Assembly: GCF_029027965.1 (NCBI RefSeq)
Contig: NZ_CP119082.1
Coordinates: forward strand, 1,282,001-1,346,000
Length of the DNA stretch: 64,000 nucleotides
Direction of reading: 5' to 3'
DNA from: Paracoccus sp. S3-43
GTDB taxonomy: Bacteria > Pseudomonadota > Alphaproteobacteria > Rhodobacterales > Rhodobacteraceae
The notes beneath the pieces were generated by a model. The model was not told the origin of the DNA, did no database searches, and saw only the letters and a program-made list of their open reading frames with translations. Below are positions 41,094-50,527 of this stretch, piece by piece. Within the stretch, counting starts at the first letter, position 1. The number at the start of each line of letters is the position of its first letter. Made by a program: the position numbers and the translations under genes.

Positions 41094-42251
41094 TCAGCCA
41101 TGCCCGAACAGCCGCTGGTGTTCGGCGATGGCGAAGCGGTCGGTCATGCCCGCGACGTAATCCAGGACGATCCGCGCGCATTGCGTTTCGTCCCCCGCCT
41201 CGCGGGCGATACGGGACCACTGGTCGGGCATCTGGCCCGGATCGCGCAGGAACAGCGGGAACAGGTCGTTCAGCATCGCGGTCACCGTGCCGCGTTCGAC
41301 CACGACCGAGGGCGCGCGATACATGCGCGCGAACAGGAACGACTTGATCGCCTTGATGTTCTGATACAGCGGCTTGGAAAAGCGGATGATCGGGCCGTCC
41401 ATGTCGCGGATGTCTTGCGCGGATTGCGGCTGCAACCCCGCCAGCCGGTTCTGGGCCACGGCGATCACATCCTCGACCATGACGCCGAAGACGCGGCGCA
41501 GCGCCTCGTAGCGGCGGCGCGTGGGGTCCAGGCCGGGGTAAAGGCGGTCCACCTCGGCGAAGGCGGGGCCGACCACGGGCAGTTCTGCCAGATCGTCCTC
41601 GGTGAACAGTTCGGCGCGCAGCCCGTCATGCAGGTCGTGATGGTTATAGGCCACGTCGTCCGCCACCGCCGCCACCTGCGCCTCGGCGCTGGCATTGGTA
41701 TGCAGTTCCAGATCCCATTCGGCATTCACCTCGGCCAGGGCATAGGGCAGGGGGCGGGTGACGGGACCGTTGTGTTTGGCGATGCCCTCAAGGGCTTCCC
41801 AGGTCAGGTTCAACCCGTCGAAATCGGCGTAATGGCGTTCCAGCCGCGTGACGATGCGCAGCGCCTGGGCGTTGTGGTCGAAGCCGCCATAGGGCTGCAT
41901 CAACGCGGCCAGGGCGTCTTCGCCGGTATGGCCGAAGGGCGGGTGGCCCAGGTCGTGGGCCAGGGCCACGGTCTCGGCCAGGTCGGTGTTCAACCCAAGC
42001 GCGCCCGCGATGGTGCGGGCGACCTGGGCCACCTCGATCGTGTGGGTCAGGCGGGTGCGGAAATAATCGCCGCGATAGGCCTCTCCGTCATGTTCCACGA
42101 AAACCTGGGTCTTGTGCTTCAGGCGGCGGAAGGCGGACGAATGGATGATCCGGTCGCGATCGCGCTGCCAGGGGCTGCGGAAGGTCGACATCCGTTCGGG
42201 ATGCAGCCGCCCGCGGCTGGCATCGGGATGGCAGGCATAGGGGGCATTCAC
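41094..42251 (-). CDS. dgt: Deoxyguanosinetriphosphate triphosphohydrolase-like protein
   Basis: 385 residues with an HD domain: RTRLTHTIEVAQVARTIAGAL (His), VALAHDLGHPPFGHTGEDAL (HD plus second His pair) and VADDVAYNHHDLHDGL (distal Asp), the metal-binding set of dNTP triphosphohydrolases. The N-terminal SPWQRDRDRIIHSSAFRRLKHKTQVF and the C-terminal antiviral-type region are complete. Start is GTG at 42251 (VNAPYACHPD), the only good candidate near the conserved start. It lies head to head with the IscA-like gene, 75 bp apart. Controls dNTP pools. Confidence 0.92.
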   Translation of the reverse strand: MNAPYACHPDASRGRLHPERMSTFRSPWQRDRDRIIHSSAFRRLKHKTQVFVEHDGEAYRGDYFRTRLTHTIEVAQVARTIAGALGLNTDLAETVALAHDLGHPPFGHTGEDALAALMQPYGGFDHNAQALRIVTRLERHYADFDGLNLTWEALEGIAKHNGPVTRPLPYALAEVNAEWDLELHTNASAEAQVAAVADDVAYNHHDLHDGLRAELFTEDDLAELPVVGPAFAEVDRLYPGLDPTRRRYEALRRVFGVMVEDVIAVAQNRLAGLQPQSAQDIRDMDGPIIRFSKPLYQNIKAIKSFLFARMYRAPSVVVERGTVTAMLNDLFPLFLRDPGQMPDQWSRIAREAGDETQCARIVLDYVAGMTDRFAIAEHQRLFGHG

Positions 42252-42326
42252 AGGGGCAGGGCCTTCCTTGCAACAGGTGCTGTCGAGCCTATATCTAGGG
42301 CAGGCCTTCGAAAACGGAAACGTCCC

Positions 42327-42650
42327 ATGAACCTGCCGCCGAAAGTCACCGAACGCGCCTTCGCCCGCTTGGCCGAGATCAACGAATCGGGCGATGCCCG
42401 GCCGCTGCGCGTGGCGGTGGCGGGGGGCGGCTGTTCGGGCTTCCAATACGACATCCGCCTGGACCAGGCCGAGGCCGACGATCTGGTGCTGGAGGGCGCA
42501 GGCCAGCGGGTGGTGGTGGACCCGGTGTCGCTGCCCTATCTGGCGGGCGCGACCATCGACTTTGCGGACGAGCTGATCGGCGCGCGTTTCGTGATCGACA
42601 ATCCCAACGCCTCGTCCAGCTGCGGCTGCGGCACGTCCTTTTCCATCTAG
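42327..42650 (+). CDS. IscA/ErpA-type iron-sulfur cluster assembly protein
   Basis: 107 residues. A-type carrier motif: the three conserved cysteines are in GGGCSGFQYDI and ASSSCGCGTSF. Conserved VDPVSLPYLAGATIDF also present. Carries [2Fe-2S]/[4Fe-4S] clusters to target apoproteins. The position next to the dgt-type gene is the typical arrangement of ErpA-like proteins in alphaproteobacteria. Its stop overlaps the stop region of the convergent secreted-protein gene by 4 bp. Confidence 0.92.
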   Translation: MNLPPKVTERAFARLAEINESGDARPLRVAVAGGGCSGFQYDIRLDQAEADDLVLEGAGQRVVVDPVSLPYLAGATIDFADELIGARFVIDNPNASSSCGCGTSFSI

Positions 42651-43216
42651 CCGCAGACGCGGCTGCGGGTGTCCAGGTCGATGTCCAGCCTGCGAAGGCC
42701 GGGCGTGGGCAGGCGGTTGGGATCGTCGCGTTCGTCGTCCAGGTCGATTCGTTCGGTGGTCAGGATCAGCCCCTGGCACAGATCCAGCGGCCCGGCGGAC
42801 ACGATCTGCATCCGGCCGCCATTTTCGATCAGGCGGATGATGTGGCCCTGCTTGCGCGCGACGCCCGCGCCGAAGGTCATCGGCCGGTCCATCCGGGTCC
42901 ACTCGGTCAGTGGGCCGAACAGCGCGTCGTCGCCCTGCCATTCGCGGCCATGGGCGAACAGCACCGTCCAAGTCCCCGGCGGCACCAGCAGCCGGAAAAA
43001 TTCGCCGCCGTGGATATAGCCCGCCATGACCGGATCGCCGCCCTCCCGCGGGGTCAGGAACACGACGTAATCGCGGCCCGGCATGGTCTTGACCACCAGC
43101 GGCAGGGTCGCGGGCAGGCCGCTGCGGTTCCACATCAGCCCGGCACGCGGCCGATCCTCGGCCCAGGCGGGCAGGGCCAGGGCGATCATCATCAGCAGGG
43201 CGAACAGGCGGCGCAT
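42647..43216 (-). CDS. Secreted protein of unknown function
   Basis: 189 residues from the ATG at 43216: a signal peptide (MRRLFALLMMIALALPAWAED) and a small, probably all-beta domain. Distinct features are LPLVVKTMPGRDYVVFLTPREGGDPVMAGYIHGGEFFRLLVPPGTWTVLFAHG, quoted here by parts: MPGRDYVVFL, GYIHGGEFFRLLVPPG and WTVLFAHG. Two cysteines (DLCQG and SRVCG) may form a disulfide. A conserved periplasmic protein by look, but I do not recognise a named family. Divergent from xthA (62 bp). Confidence 0.65.
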   Translation of the reverse strand: MRRLFALLMMIALALPAWAEDRPRAGLMWNRSGLPATLPLVVKTMPGRDYVVFLTPREGGDPVMAGYIHGGEFFRLLVPPGTWTVLFAHGREWQGDDALFGPLTEWTRMDRPMTFGAGVARKQGHIIRLIENGGRMQIVSAGPLDLCQGLILTTERIDLDDERDDPNRLPTPGLRRLDIDLDTRSRVCG

Positions 43217-43278
43217 GGCGCATCGTAACCGCCCGCCGCGCGGTTGCCAATCGGCGCGGGGCCAGTCATGGTGCCGCC

Positions 43279-44064
43279 ATGAAGATCGCGACATTCAACA
43301 TCAACGGCGTCAAGGCGCGTATCCAGGCGCTGACCGACTGGCTGGCCGGTGCGGGCGCCGACGTGGTGGTCTTGCAGGAAATCAAGTCGGTGGACGAAGC
43401 TTTCCCGCGCGAGCATTTCGAGGATCTGGGCTGGACCGTCGAAACCCATGGGCAAAAGGGCTTCAACGGCGTGGCGGTCCTGTCCAGGCTGCCGATCCAG
43501 GACGTGACGCGCGGCCTGCCCGGCGACGATGCCGACGAACAGGCCCGCTATATCGAGGCGACGGTGATCGATTCGATCCCGGTCCGCATCGCCGGGCTGT
43601 ATCTGCCGAACGGCAATCCCGCGCCGGGGCCGAAATACGACTACAAGCTGGCCTGGATGGAGCGGCTGCGCCTGCGTGGCGCCGAGTTGCTGGCCAGCGA
43701 GATGCCGGTGGTGATGCTGGGCGATTTCAACATCATCCCCGAACCCCGCGACGCGGCCCGGCCGCAGACCTGGGTTGATGACGCGCTGTTCCTGCCGGAA
43801 AGCCGTGCGGCCTTCCGGCGGATCCTCCATCAGGGCTGGACGGACGCGGTGCGGATCCGCGACCCTTGGGCCACGCGCGGGCCGTTCACCTTCTGGGATT
43901 ATCAGGCGGGCGCCTGGTCGCGCGACGACGGCATCCGCATCGACCACCTGCTGCTGTCCCCGCAGGCCGCCGACCTGCTGATCGAGACCGGAATCGACAA
44001 GGAAGCCCGCGCGGGCGAAAAGCCCAGCGATCACGTTCCCGTCTGGGTCAGGCTGGCCGCCTGA
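43279..44064 (+). CDS. xthA: Exodeoxyribonuclease III
   Basis: 261 residues of the Mg-dependent endonuclease/exonuclease/phosphatase fold: MKIATFNINGVKARIQAL, LQEIKSVDEAFP (metal-binding Glu), GLYLPNGN, VMLGDFNIIPEPRDA (catalytic Asp/Asn), and IRIDHLLLS with EKPSDHVPVWV (terminal Asp-His). It cleaves AP sites and degrades 3' ends in base-excision repair. Length and spacing match the alphaproteobacterial XthA. Convergent with the CDF gene, 2 bp between stops. Confidence 0.94.
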   Translation: MKIATFNINGVKARIQALTDWLAGAGADVVVLQEIKSVDEAFPREHFEDLGWTVETHGQKGFNGVAVLSRLPIQDVTRGLPGDDADEQARYIEATVIDSIPVRIAGLYLPNGNPAPGPKYDYKLAWMERLRLRGAELLASEMPVVMLGDFNIIPEPRDAARPQTWVDDALFLPESRAAFRRILHQGWTDAVRIRDPWATRGPFTFWDYQAGAWSRDDGIRIDHLLLSPQAADLLIETGIDKEARAGEKPSDHVPVWVRLAA

Positions 44065-44066
44065 GC

Positions 44067-44954
44067 CTAGATCACCAGCACGCCCGAATGCTTGGCCTTG
44101 TGTTCGGGTTCGACATGGATGGTGATCTGGGCGTCGTCCAGTTTCCGCTTCAGCGCGGCCTCGATCCGGTCGCAGATGGCATGGGCCTGGGCGACCGGCG
44201 TGTCGCCGTCCACCACCAGATGAAAGTCGATGAAGGTCATGCTGCCCGCGTGGCGGGTGCGCAGGTCATGCGCCTCGATCGCGCCCTCGGCATGGTCCGC
44301 GATCGTGGCCCGGATGTCGCGCAGCAGGTCGTCGGACACCGCCTCGTCCATCAGCCCGCCCAGGGATGCGGTCATGACCTTCCATCCCGACCACAGGATA
44401 TGGACCGCGACCACCGCCGCCAGGATCGGATCCAGGATCGCATGGCCCGTGGCGGCCGCCAGCGCGACCCCCAGGATCACCCCGGCCGAGGTCACGACAT
44501 CCGACAGCAGATGCCGCCCGTCCGCCAAAAGCGCGGGCGACTTCAGGCGCCGCCCCTGGCGGATCAGGACGCCGCACCAGACCGCGTTCATGACCCCCGC
44601 CAGGGCGTTGACCGCCAGTCCCAGGACGGGGGCGTCCAGCGGGCGGGGGTCGCGGATGCCGTGATAGGCCTCTTGCAGGATCAGCATCGCGGCGACGATG
44701 ATCATGACGCCTTCCAGCACGGCCGAGAGGAATTCCGCCTTGTGATGGCCATAGGGGTGGCCGGGGTCGGCGGGCCGCTGGGCGATGCGGATCGCGATCA
44801 GCGCGGCCAAGGCGGTGGCGACGTTGACGGTGCTTTCCAGGGCGTCCGACAGCAGCGCCACCGACCCCGTCAGCCGCCAGGCGAGGGTCTTCAGGCCCAG
44901 GACCGCGATCCCGACTGCGATGCTGCCCATGGCGATCCTGAGGGTGCGGTTCAT
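44067..44954 (-). CDS. Cation diffusion facilitator (CDF) transporter
   Basis: 295 residues with six transmembrane helices and a cytoplasmic C-terminal domain. Metal-site motifs: ALLSDALESTVNVATALAAL in TM2, HPYGHHKAEFLSAVLEG in the TM2-3 loop, and LLADGRHLLSDVVTSAGVILG in TM5. The C-terminal domain carries HDLRTRHAGSMTFIDFHLVVDG and HVEPEH. Exports divalent metal (zinc, iron or cobalt) with proton exchange; the HxxxD/DxxxD pairing here does not by itself fix the metal. Start chosen at 44954 over 44975. Confidence 0.9.
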   Translation of the reverse strand: MNRTLRIAMGSIAVGIAVLGLKTLAWRLTGSVALLSDALESTVNVATALAALIAIRIAQRPADPGHPYGHHKAEFLSAVLEGVMIIVAAMLILQEAYHGIRDPRPLDAPVLGLAVNALAGVMNAVWCGVLIRQGRRLKSPALLADGRHLLSDVVTSAGVILGVALAAATGHAILDPILAAVVAVHILWSGWKVMTASLGGLMDEAVSDDLLRDIRATIADHAEGAIEAHDLRTRHAGSMTFIDFHLVVDGDTPVAQAHAICDRIEAALKRKLDDAQITIHVEPEHKAKHSGVLVI

Positions 44955-45068
44955 CGCGACGGTCCTTCGTGTCATCCCCCGTCGGGCGGCATCTGACAGA
45001 ATCGGGCGCCAGTTGCAACTGGAAAGGGGTGCTGGACGGCGCCGGGCGCTTTGACTAGCCAGGGCGGG

Positions 45069-45395
45069 ATGCAGACATTCGCGCTTTACCTGGCCGCCGC
45101 CCTGGCCGAGATCGTCGGTTGCTTCGCCTTCTGGGCCTGGCTGCGGCTGGACCGGTCGCCCTGGTGGCTGGCCCCCGGTATGGCGTCGCTGGCGCTGTTC
45201 GCCTGGCTTCTGACGCTCAGCCCGGCGGATCATGCGGGCCGGGCCTATGCGGTTTATGGCGGGATCTACATCACCGCCTCGGTGCTGTGGATGTGGCTGG
45301 CCGAGGGGCGCAGGCCGGATCAATTGGACGTGATCGGCACCGCGATCTGCCTGGCGGGCGCGGCGCTGATCCTGTGGGGACCGCGCGCGCCCTGA
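45069..45395 (+). CDS. YnfA family membrane protein
   Basis: 108 residues, four transmembrane helices: [65 protein letters not shown] and [19 protein letters not shown]. These match the UPF0060/YnfA family, related to small multidrug resistance proteins. EIxGC at the first helix and YAxYGGIYI are the family landmarks. Role not established. Divergent from the CDF gene. Confidence 0.9.
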   Translation: MQTFALYLAAALAEIVGCFAFWAWLRLDRSPWWLAPGMASLALFAWLLTLSPADHAGRAYAVYGGIYITASVLWMWLAEGRRPDQLDVIGTAICLAGAALILWGPRAP

Positions 45396-45398
45396 CGG

Positions 45399-45740
45399 TC
45401 AATCGTCGCCGTCGTCGGGATATTCGTCGTCATCGCCGAAGCGGGCGTCGTCGGCATACTCATCCTCGCCCTCGCCCACATATTTGGCGCTGAGCGCGAT
45501 GGAGTGATTGTCATGCGCAGGGTCCATGACGACGTCGGACGGGATTTCCCCGGCCAGCCATTCGCGCAATTCCTCGCGGATTTCGGACGGCTCCTGCCCG
45601 GTCGCCTCGGCCAGATAGGTCACGAAGGCGCGCTGATCGCCGTCGATCTCGTCCAGCTCGGATTCGTCGACCTCGGGCCATTTTTCCACGATCGCCTCGT
45701 AGAAAGCGGCCCAGTTCTGCTGCACATGCTGCCATTTCAT
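45399..45740 (-). CDS. CsbD-like small protein with acidic tail
   Basis: 113 residues. The first 60 resemble CsbD-family stress proteins: WQHVQQNWAAFYEAIVEKWP, ELDEIDGDQRAFVTYLAEATG and IREELREWLAGE. The tail is extremely acidic (DEYADDARFGDDDEYPDDGDD). Its ATG is fused to the stop of the entericidin-like gene (TGATG), so the three genes yejA-like, entericidin-like and this one are translated in series. CsbD proteins accumulate in stress; function unknown. Confidence 0.65.
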   Translation of the reverse strand: MKWQHVQQNWAAFYEAIVEKWPEVDESELDEIDGDQRAFVTYLAEATGQEPSEIREELREWLAGEIPSDVVMDPAHDNHSIALSAKYVGEGEDEYADDARFGDDDEYPDDGDD

Positions 45741-45868
45741 CAGTATCCGCCTCCCATCGACGACTGCGCCCAGTTGGCGACGCCGGTTATGTCCTCGCCC
45801 ACGCCCGCAACCGTATTGCACCCGGCCAGCATCGCGCAGGCCAGTGCCACGCCTATCACTGCTCTCAT
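45740..45868 (-). CDS. Entericidin-like lipoprotein
   Basis: 42 residues, too short for routine gene calling. It has a lipoprotein signal peptide ending in the lipobox LAGC (ALACAMLAGCN), and then the entericidin signature GCNTVAGVGEDITGVANW. Entericidin A/B are small membrane lipoproteins of the inner/outer membrane linked to stationary-phase stress. Its ATG overlaps the stop of the peptide-binding protein gene (ATGA) and its stop overlaps the ATG of the CsbD-like gene, so it depends on translation of the upstream gene. Confidence 0.82.
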   Translation of the reverse strand: MRAVIGVALACAMLAGCNTVAGVGEDITGVANWAQSSMGGGY

Positions 45869-47727
45869 TCCTCTGCCTCCTGCCACCATAGCTCGGGCAT
45901 GAAGCCCGGCCAATCTCCGTAAAGCGGCGTTGTTCCGGCAGGATAGCGCAGGTCCGCGGCATGGGCCAGCCGCGAGACCGGCGAGAACCCGGCCGGTATC
46001 ACGTAACGCCCCGCCGTCAGGATTCGATCCAGCGCCTCGACGGCGGCGGTGAAGTCGGCATCCGTCCGCGACCCGACCATGGCGGCGATCACGGATTCGG
46101 CGGCGGGGCTTTTCATGCCCATCCAGTTGCGGCTGCCGGGCTGGTCGGCGGCGGCCGATCCCCAATACAGCATTTGTTCGTTGCCGGGCGACAGCGACAG
46201 CGCCCGTTCGTACCAGGTCATGTCGAACTGGAACTGGTTGGTGCGCTGCACGAACTGCGCCGAATCCAGCAGGGTGATGCGCGCCTGCATCCCCAGGTTC
46301 CGCAGCGCCTGGACATAGATGTCGGCGATCTGCTGGGTTTCGGACGCCGTGCGCATCGCGGTGCCCGACTGGTTCAGCAGGATCTCGAACGCGAAGGGGC
46401 GGCCCTGGGCGTCGCGCAGGACGCCGTCCCGGACGGTCCAGCCGGCATCGGACAGCAGCGCGATGGCCCGGCGCAGGCCCGCCCTGTCAAGCGCGCGGTC
46501 CGATCCTTCGGGCAGGGCATAGCCTTCGATGGTGCCGGGCGGCAGGTCGGCGGCGAAGGGCGCCAGCAGGTCGGCCACGCGTCCGGTGGCGGGACCGGGC
46601 TGCATCGCCAGGCTGGAATTCGCGAAATAAGAGGTGATGCGCCGGTCCTTGCCGCCGTTCAGCGTCTCGTTGATGAAGCGGAAATTGAACGCCTCGATCA
46701 TCGCCTGCCGGACGCGCCAGTCGGCGAACAGCGGATTGCGGGTGTTCATCACCAGCCCCATGATCCCCGAGGGACGCCCGTTCGGGATTTCCGCCTTGAT
46801 CGCATCGCCGCGCGCGATCAGCGGAACGTGATAGTCCCGGTCCCATTTCAACGCCGAAAGCTCTCTCCAGACGGTGATCTCGCCTGCCTTGAACGCCTCG
46901 AACATGGCGTTCGCGTCGCCGAAATAGTCATAGCGGATCACGTCCAGGTTGTTGCGCCCGCGATTGACCGCCAGATTCTTGCCCCAGTAATCGGGGTTGC
47001 GCCGGAACGTGATCATGCGCCCCGGATCGACCTGATCCACGACATAGGGGCCGGACCCGATGGGCGCCTCCAGCCCGGATGCGGCGAAATCCTTGCCCTC
47101 CCACTGGGCCTTCTTCAGGACCGGGCGCAGGCCCATCAGCATGGCCAGTTCCCGGTCGTTTTCGGCGAAGGTGAAGCGGATGCCGCGGTCGCCGGTCTGT
47201 TCCATCTTCACGACCTTGGACCAGGCGCCATGATAGCGCGGGTGGCCCTGCGTCCCCAGGGTCTCGTAAGACCACATCACATCCGCGACCGTGACGGGCG
47301 AGCCGTCCGAGAAACGCGCCTCGGGGCGCAGGGTGAATTCGACCCAGGACCGGTCCGGCGCGACCTCGACCGACTGCGCCAGAAGGCCATAGAGGGTGAA
47401 CGGCTCGTCCAGGGTGCGATACATCAGGGTTTCGGTGACATGCACGCCGATTGCCCATGCAGCATTGCCCTTGAGCACCCAGGGTTTGAGCGAGTCGAAG
47501 CCGCCCGGTTCGGCCAGACGAATCATTCCGCCCTGGGGGGCCTCGGGATTGACATAGGGAAGCGAAGAAAATCCCTGCGGCAGAGCGGGTTCGCCATACA
47601 TCGCAAGCCCGTGGAGAGGTTCGGCGCGGCTTGCCAGCGACATTGATGCAACACCCAGAAAAGCGCCGGAAATCAGGCACAAGGCGCGGATAATCGCGGA
47701 TTTGTTAAGGTTTCTTAAGATTCTCAT
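45865..47727 (-). CDS. Extracellular solute-binding protein family 5 (YejA-like)
   Basis: 620 residues with an N-terminal signal peptide (MRILRNLNKSAIIRALCLISG onwards, cleavage near SRAEP). Motifs of the oligopeptide/microcin-C binding proteins: HGLAMYGEPALPQGFSSLPYVNPEAPQGG (YejA start), RPEARFSDGSPVTVADV, GSGPYVVDQVDPGRMITFRRNPDYWGKNL, and MNTRNPLFADWRVRQAMIEAFNF. It binds peptides in the periplasm. No permease or ATPase genes are adjacent, so it is an orphan that must share a transporter encoded elsewhere. It is co-transcribed with entericidin-like and CsbD-like genes. A TTGACG/TTGAAT promoter candidate lies upstream. Confidence 0.9.
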   Translation of the reverse strand: MRILRNLNKSAIIRALCLISGAFLGVASMSLASRAEPLHGLAMYGEPALPQGFSSLPYVNPEAPQGGMIRLAEPGGFDSLKPWVLKGNAAWAIGVHVTETLMYRTLDEPFTLYGLLAQSVEVAPDRSWVEFTLRPEARFSDGSPVTVADVMWSYETLGTQGHPRYHGAWSKVVKMEQTGDRGIRFTFAENDRELAMLMGLRPVLKKAQWEGKDFAASGLEAPIGSGPYVVDQVDPGRMITFRRNPDYWGKNLAVNRGRNNLDVIRYDYFGDANAMFEAFKAGEITVWRELSALKWDRDYHVPLIARGDAIKAEIPNGRPSGIMGLVMNTRNPLFADWRVRQAMIEAFNFRFINETLNGGKDRRITSYFANSSLAMQPGPATGRVADLLAPFAADLPPGTIEGYALPEGSDRALDRAGLRRAIALLSDAGWTVRDGVLRDAQGRPFAFEILLNQSGTAMRTASETQQIADIYVQALRNLGMQARITLLDSAQFVQRTNQFQFDMTWYERALSLSPGNEQMLYWGSAAADQPGSRNWMGMKSPAAESVIAAMVGSRTDADFTAAVEALDRILTAGRYVIPAGFSPVSRLAHAADLRYPAGTTPLYGDWPGFMPELWWQEAEE

Positions 47728-47762
47728 CGTCCGTCTGCCCGCTTTTCTTGTTTTCGATACAA

Positions 47763-47791
47763 ATTCAACAAACTCGGATGGGGATCGTCAA
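47763..47791 (-). promoter_or_regulatory. Candidate sigma70-type promoter of the YejA-like operon
   Basis: On the minus strand TTGACG (47786-47791) and TTGAAT (47763-47768) are separated by 17 bp, ending about 36 bp upstream of the YejA-like ATG. The -35 hexamer is close to consensus; the -10 is moderate. It lies back to back with the small-RNA promoter on the plus strand. Confidence 0.4.
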
Positions 47792-47811
47792 TGGCAGGTC
47801 AAACTTCTCGG

Positions 47812-47840
47812 TTGGACTCTGAACGGCGTTGGCGTATAAA
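47812..47840 (+). promoter_or_regulatory. Candidate promoter of the small RNA
   Basis: TTGGAC (47812-47817), 17 bp, TATAAA (47835-47840). Spacing is ideal and the -10 box matches 5 of 6 positions of TATAAT. A start around 47846-47848 gives an RNA of about 75 nt ending at the terminator at 47893-47921. Confidence 0.55.
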
Positions 47841-47846
47841 TGGCTT

Positions 47847-47921
47847 ACTGCTCGATAGGTTTCTTGCCTGTATGAAACCTGCCTCATGACTTGCGCCCGC
47901 CTTGTGCGGGCGCTTTTTTTT
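47847..47921 (+). ncRNA. Candidate small RNA (about 75 nt) with two hairpins
   Basis: There is no protein-coding gene on this strand between 47728 and 47993, yet the region holds a complete transcription unit: promoter (47812-47840), then a first hairpin AGGTTTC (47857-47863) pairing with GAAACCT (47874-47880) across a 10-nt loop. A single-stranded GCCTCATGACTT linker follows, and then a strong intrinsic terminator with eight T. The layout (5' hairpin, C/U-containing linker, Rho-independent terminator) is that of an Hfq-type trans-acting sRNA. The alternative is a leader/attenuator of the 3-hydroxybutyrate dehydrogenase gene starting at 47994. Confidence 0.6.
47893..47921 (+). terminator. Strong intrinsic terminator of the small RNA
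   Basis: GCGCCCGC, loop CTTGT, GCGGGCGC, followed by eight T (47914-47921). It functions only in the plus direction because the other side has no T-run. It lies 72 bp before the next gene's ATG. Confidence 0.9.
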
Positions 47922-47993
47922 CCCCATGCTGCATGTGCAAACGGCTTGGCACCCCTTGTCAGGCCCTTAAAGCGATCAGTCAGGAGGGGCGCG

Positions 47994-48776
47994 ATGTTCC
48001 AGAAGTTTCTAGGCGGTAAAACCGCAATCGTGACGGGGTCCAACTCGGGAATCGGGCTGGGGATCGCGCATCGTCTGGCGATGGCCGGGGCCGACATCGT
48101 CCTGAACAGCTTCACCGACCGGGACGAGGATCATGCCCTGGCCGAGTCCCTGGCGCGGGACCATGGCGTGACCGTCCGCTATGCCAAGGCGGACATGTCC
48201 AAGGGCGACGAATGCCGCGCGCTGATCGAACAGGCGGGCCGCTGCGACATCCTGGTCAACAACGCGGGCATTCAGCATGTCGCGCCGATCCCGGATTTTC
48301 CGACTGAGAAATGGGACGCGATCATCGCGATCAACCTGTCCTCGGCCTTTCACACCACGGCGGCCGCCCTGCCGCTGATGCGCGCCGCGGGATGGGGCCG
48401 GATCGTCAATATCGCATCGGCCCACGGACTGACGGCAAGCGCCTTCAAATCGGCCTATGTCGCGGCCAAGCACGGGATCGTCGGTCTGTCCAAGGTGACG
48501 GCCTTGGAAACTGCCAGGGAACCGATCACCTGCAACGCGGTCTGCCCCGGCTATGTCCTGACGCCGCTGGTCGAGGCGCAGATCCCCGACACCATGAAGG
48601 AATACGGCATGGACCGGGAGGAGGTGATCCAGAAGGTGATGCTGGAACGCCAGCCCTCTAAGGAATTCGTGACGGTCGAACAGTTGGGCGACACCGCGGT
48701 TTTCCTGTGCAGCGACGCGGCGGCGCAGATCACCGGCACGGCCATCAGCGTCGATGGGGGCTGGACGGCGATGTGA
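47994..48776 (+). CDS. bdhA: 3-hydroxybutyrate dehydrogenase
   Basis: 260-residue short-chain dehydrogenase: NAD-binding TGSNSGIGLGIA, NNAGIQHVAPI, catalytic Ser/Tyr/Lys in IASAHGLTASAFKSAYVAAKHG, and PGYVLTPLVEAQI. The segment QIPDTMKEYGMDREEV and LERQPSKEFVTVEQLG is characteristic of bacterial D-3-hydroxybutyrate dehydrogenase, which oxidises PHB-derived hydroxybutyrate to acetoacetate. AGGAGGGG precedes the ATG. The upstream small-RNA unit may regulate or precede it. Confidence 0.92.
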   Translation: MFQKFLGGKTAIVTGSNSGIGLGIAHRLAMAGADIVLNSFTDRDEDHALAESLARDHGVTVRYAKADMSKGDECRALIEQAGRCDILVNNAGIQHVAPIPDFPTEKWDAIIAINLSSAFHTTAAALPLMRAAGWGRIVNIASAHGLTASAFKSAYVAAKHGIVGLSKVTALETAREPITCNAVCPGYVLTPLVEAQIPDTMKEYGMDREEVIQKVMLERQPSKEFVTVEQLGDTAVFLCSDAAAQITGTAISVDGGWTAM

Positions 48777-48812
48777 CGGAAACGCCGCTCCGGTCGGGGG
48801 CGGCGTTCGCGG

Positions 48813-49193
48813 TCAGGCCAGCGCGTCCTCGATGGCGCGCAGGTCGGAATTGGTCAGGTTCTTGGTCACTTCCTTGCGCAGGCGGAACTGCAACTCCTTG
48901 TGATACCGCTTGCGCAGCACGCCCAGGGTCGAGGGATCGGCGATCACCGCGATGTCGTCAACCTTGTGTTTCAGCACCATGGCATTCAGGTGATCGGCCA
49001 GCTGGGCTGCGAACAGGTCGGGATCGTCGCCCGGAACCACATCGGGGATGGCATCGCCTGCCTTGGGCCTGTTCAGGCTTGCCAGCGTGACCTGTTCGGT
49101 CTCTGTCAGTTCCAGGCCATGCTTGGCCGTATTGCGGAACAACCTCGCGGAATGGCCGTCAGCCACGACAACCAAGGCGTTATGGGGCAGCAT
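48813..49193 (-). CDS. Host attachment family protein
   Basis: 126 residues: LPHNALVVVADGHSARLFRNT, GLELTETEQVTLASL, FAAQLADHLNAMVLKHKVDDIAVIADPSTLGVLRKRYHKEL, and TNSDLRAIEDAL at the end. This is the Host_attach family (named after an Agrobacterium protein needed for attachment to plant cells), related to the eRF1-like/Dom34-type small protein fold. Cytoplasmic and widespread in alphaproteobacteria; function in this organism unknown. Single gene between bdhA and the aminotransferase. Confidence 0.85.
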   Translation of the reverse strand: MLPHNALVVVADGHSARLFRNTAKHGLELTETEQVTLASLNRPKAGDAIPDVVPGDDPDLFAAQLADHLNAMVLKHKVDDIAVIADPSTLGVLRKRYHKELQFRLRKEVTKNLTNSDLRAIEDALA

Positions 49194-49238
49194 GTCAGTC
49201 TCCGTCTTGTGCTGCCGGTTAACGCGCCGCCGCGCGGG

Positions 49239-50480
<1,242 letters not shown>

Positions 50481-50527
50481 TTATGCTGCCCGGCCAGCGA
50501 CGGCAAGCGCGGCGGAAGGATGGAACA

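Noticed and set aside
47872..47889. ATG-to-TGA mini-ORF (MKPAS) in the candidate small RNA as a leader peptide
   Set aside because: No Shine-Dalgarno, and it has no run of codons for an amino acid that would control attenuation.
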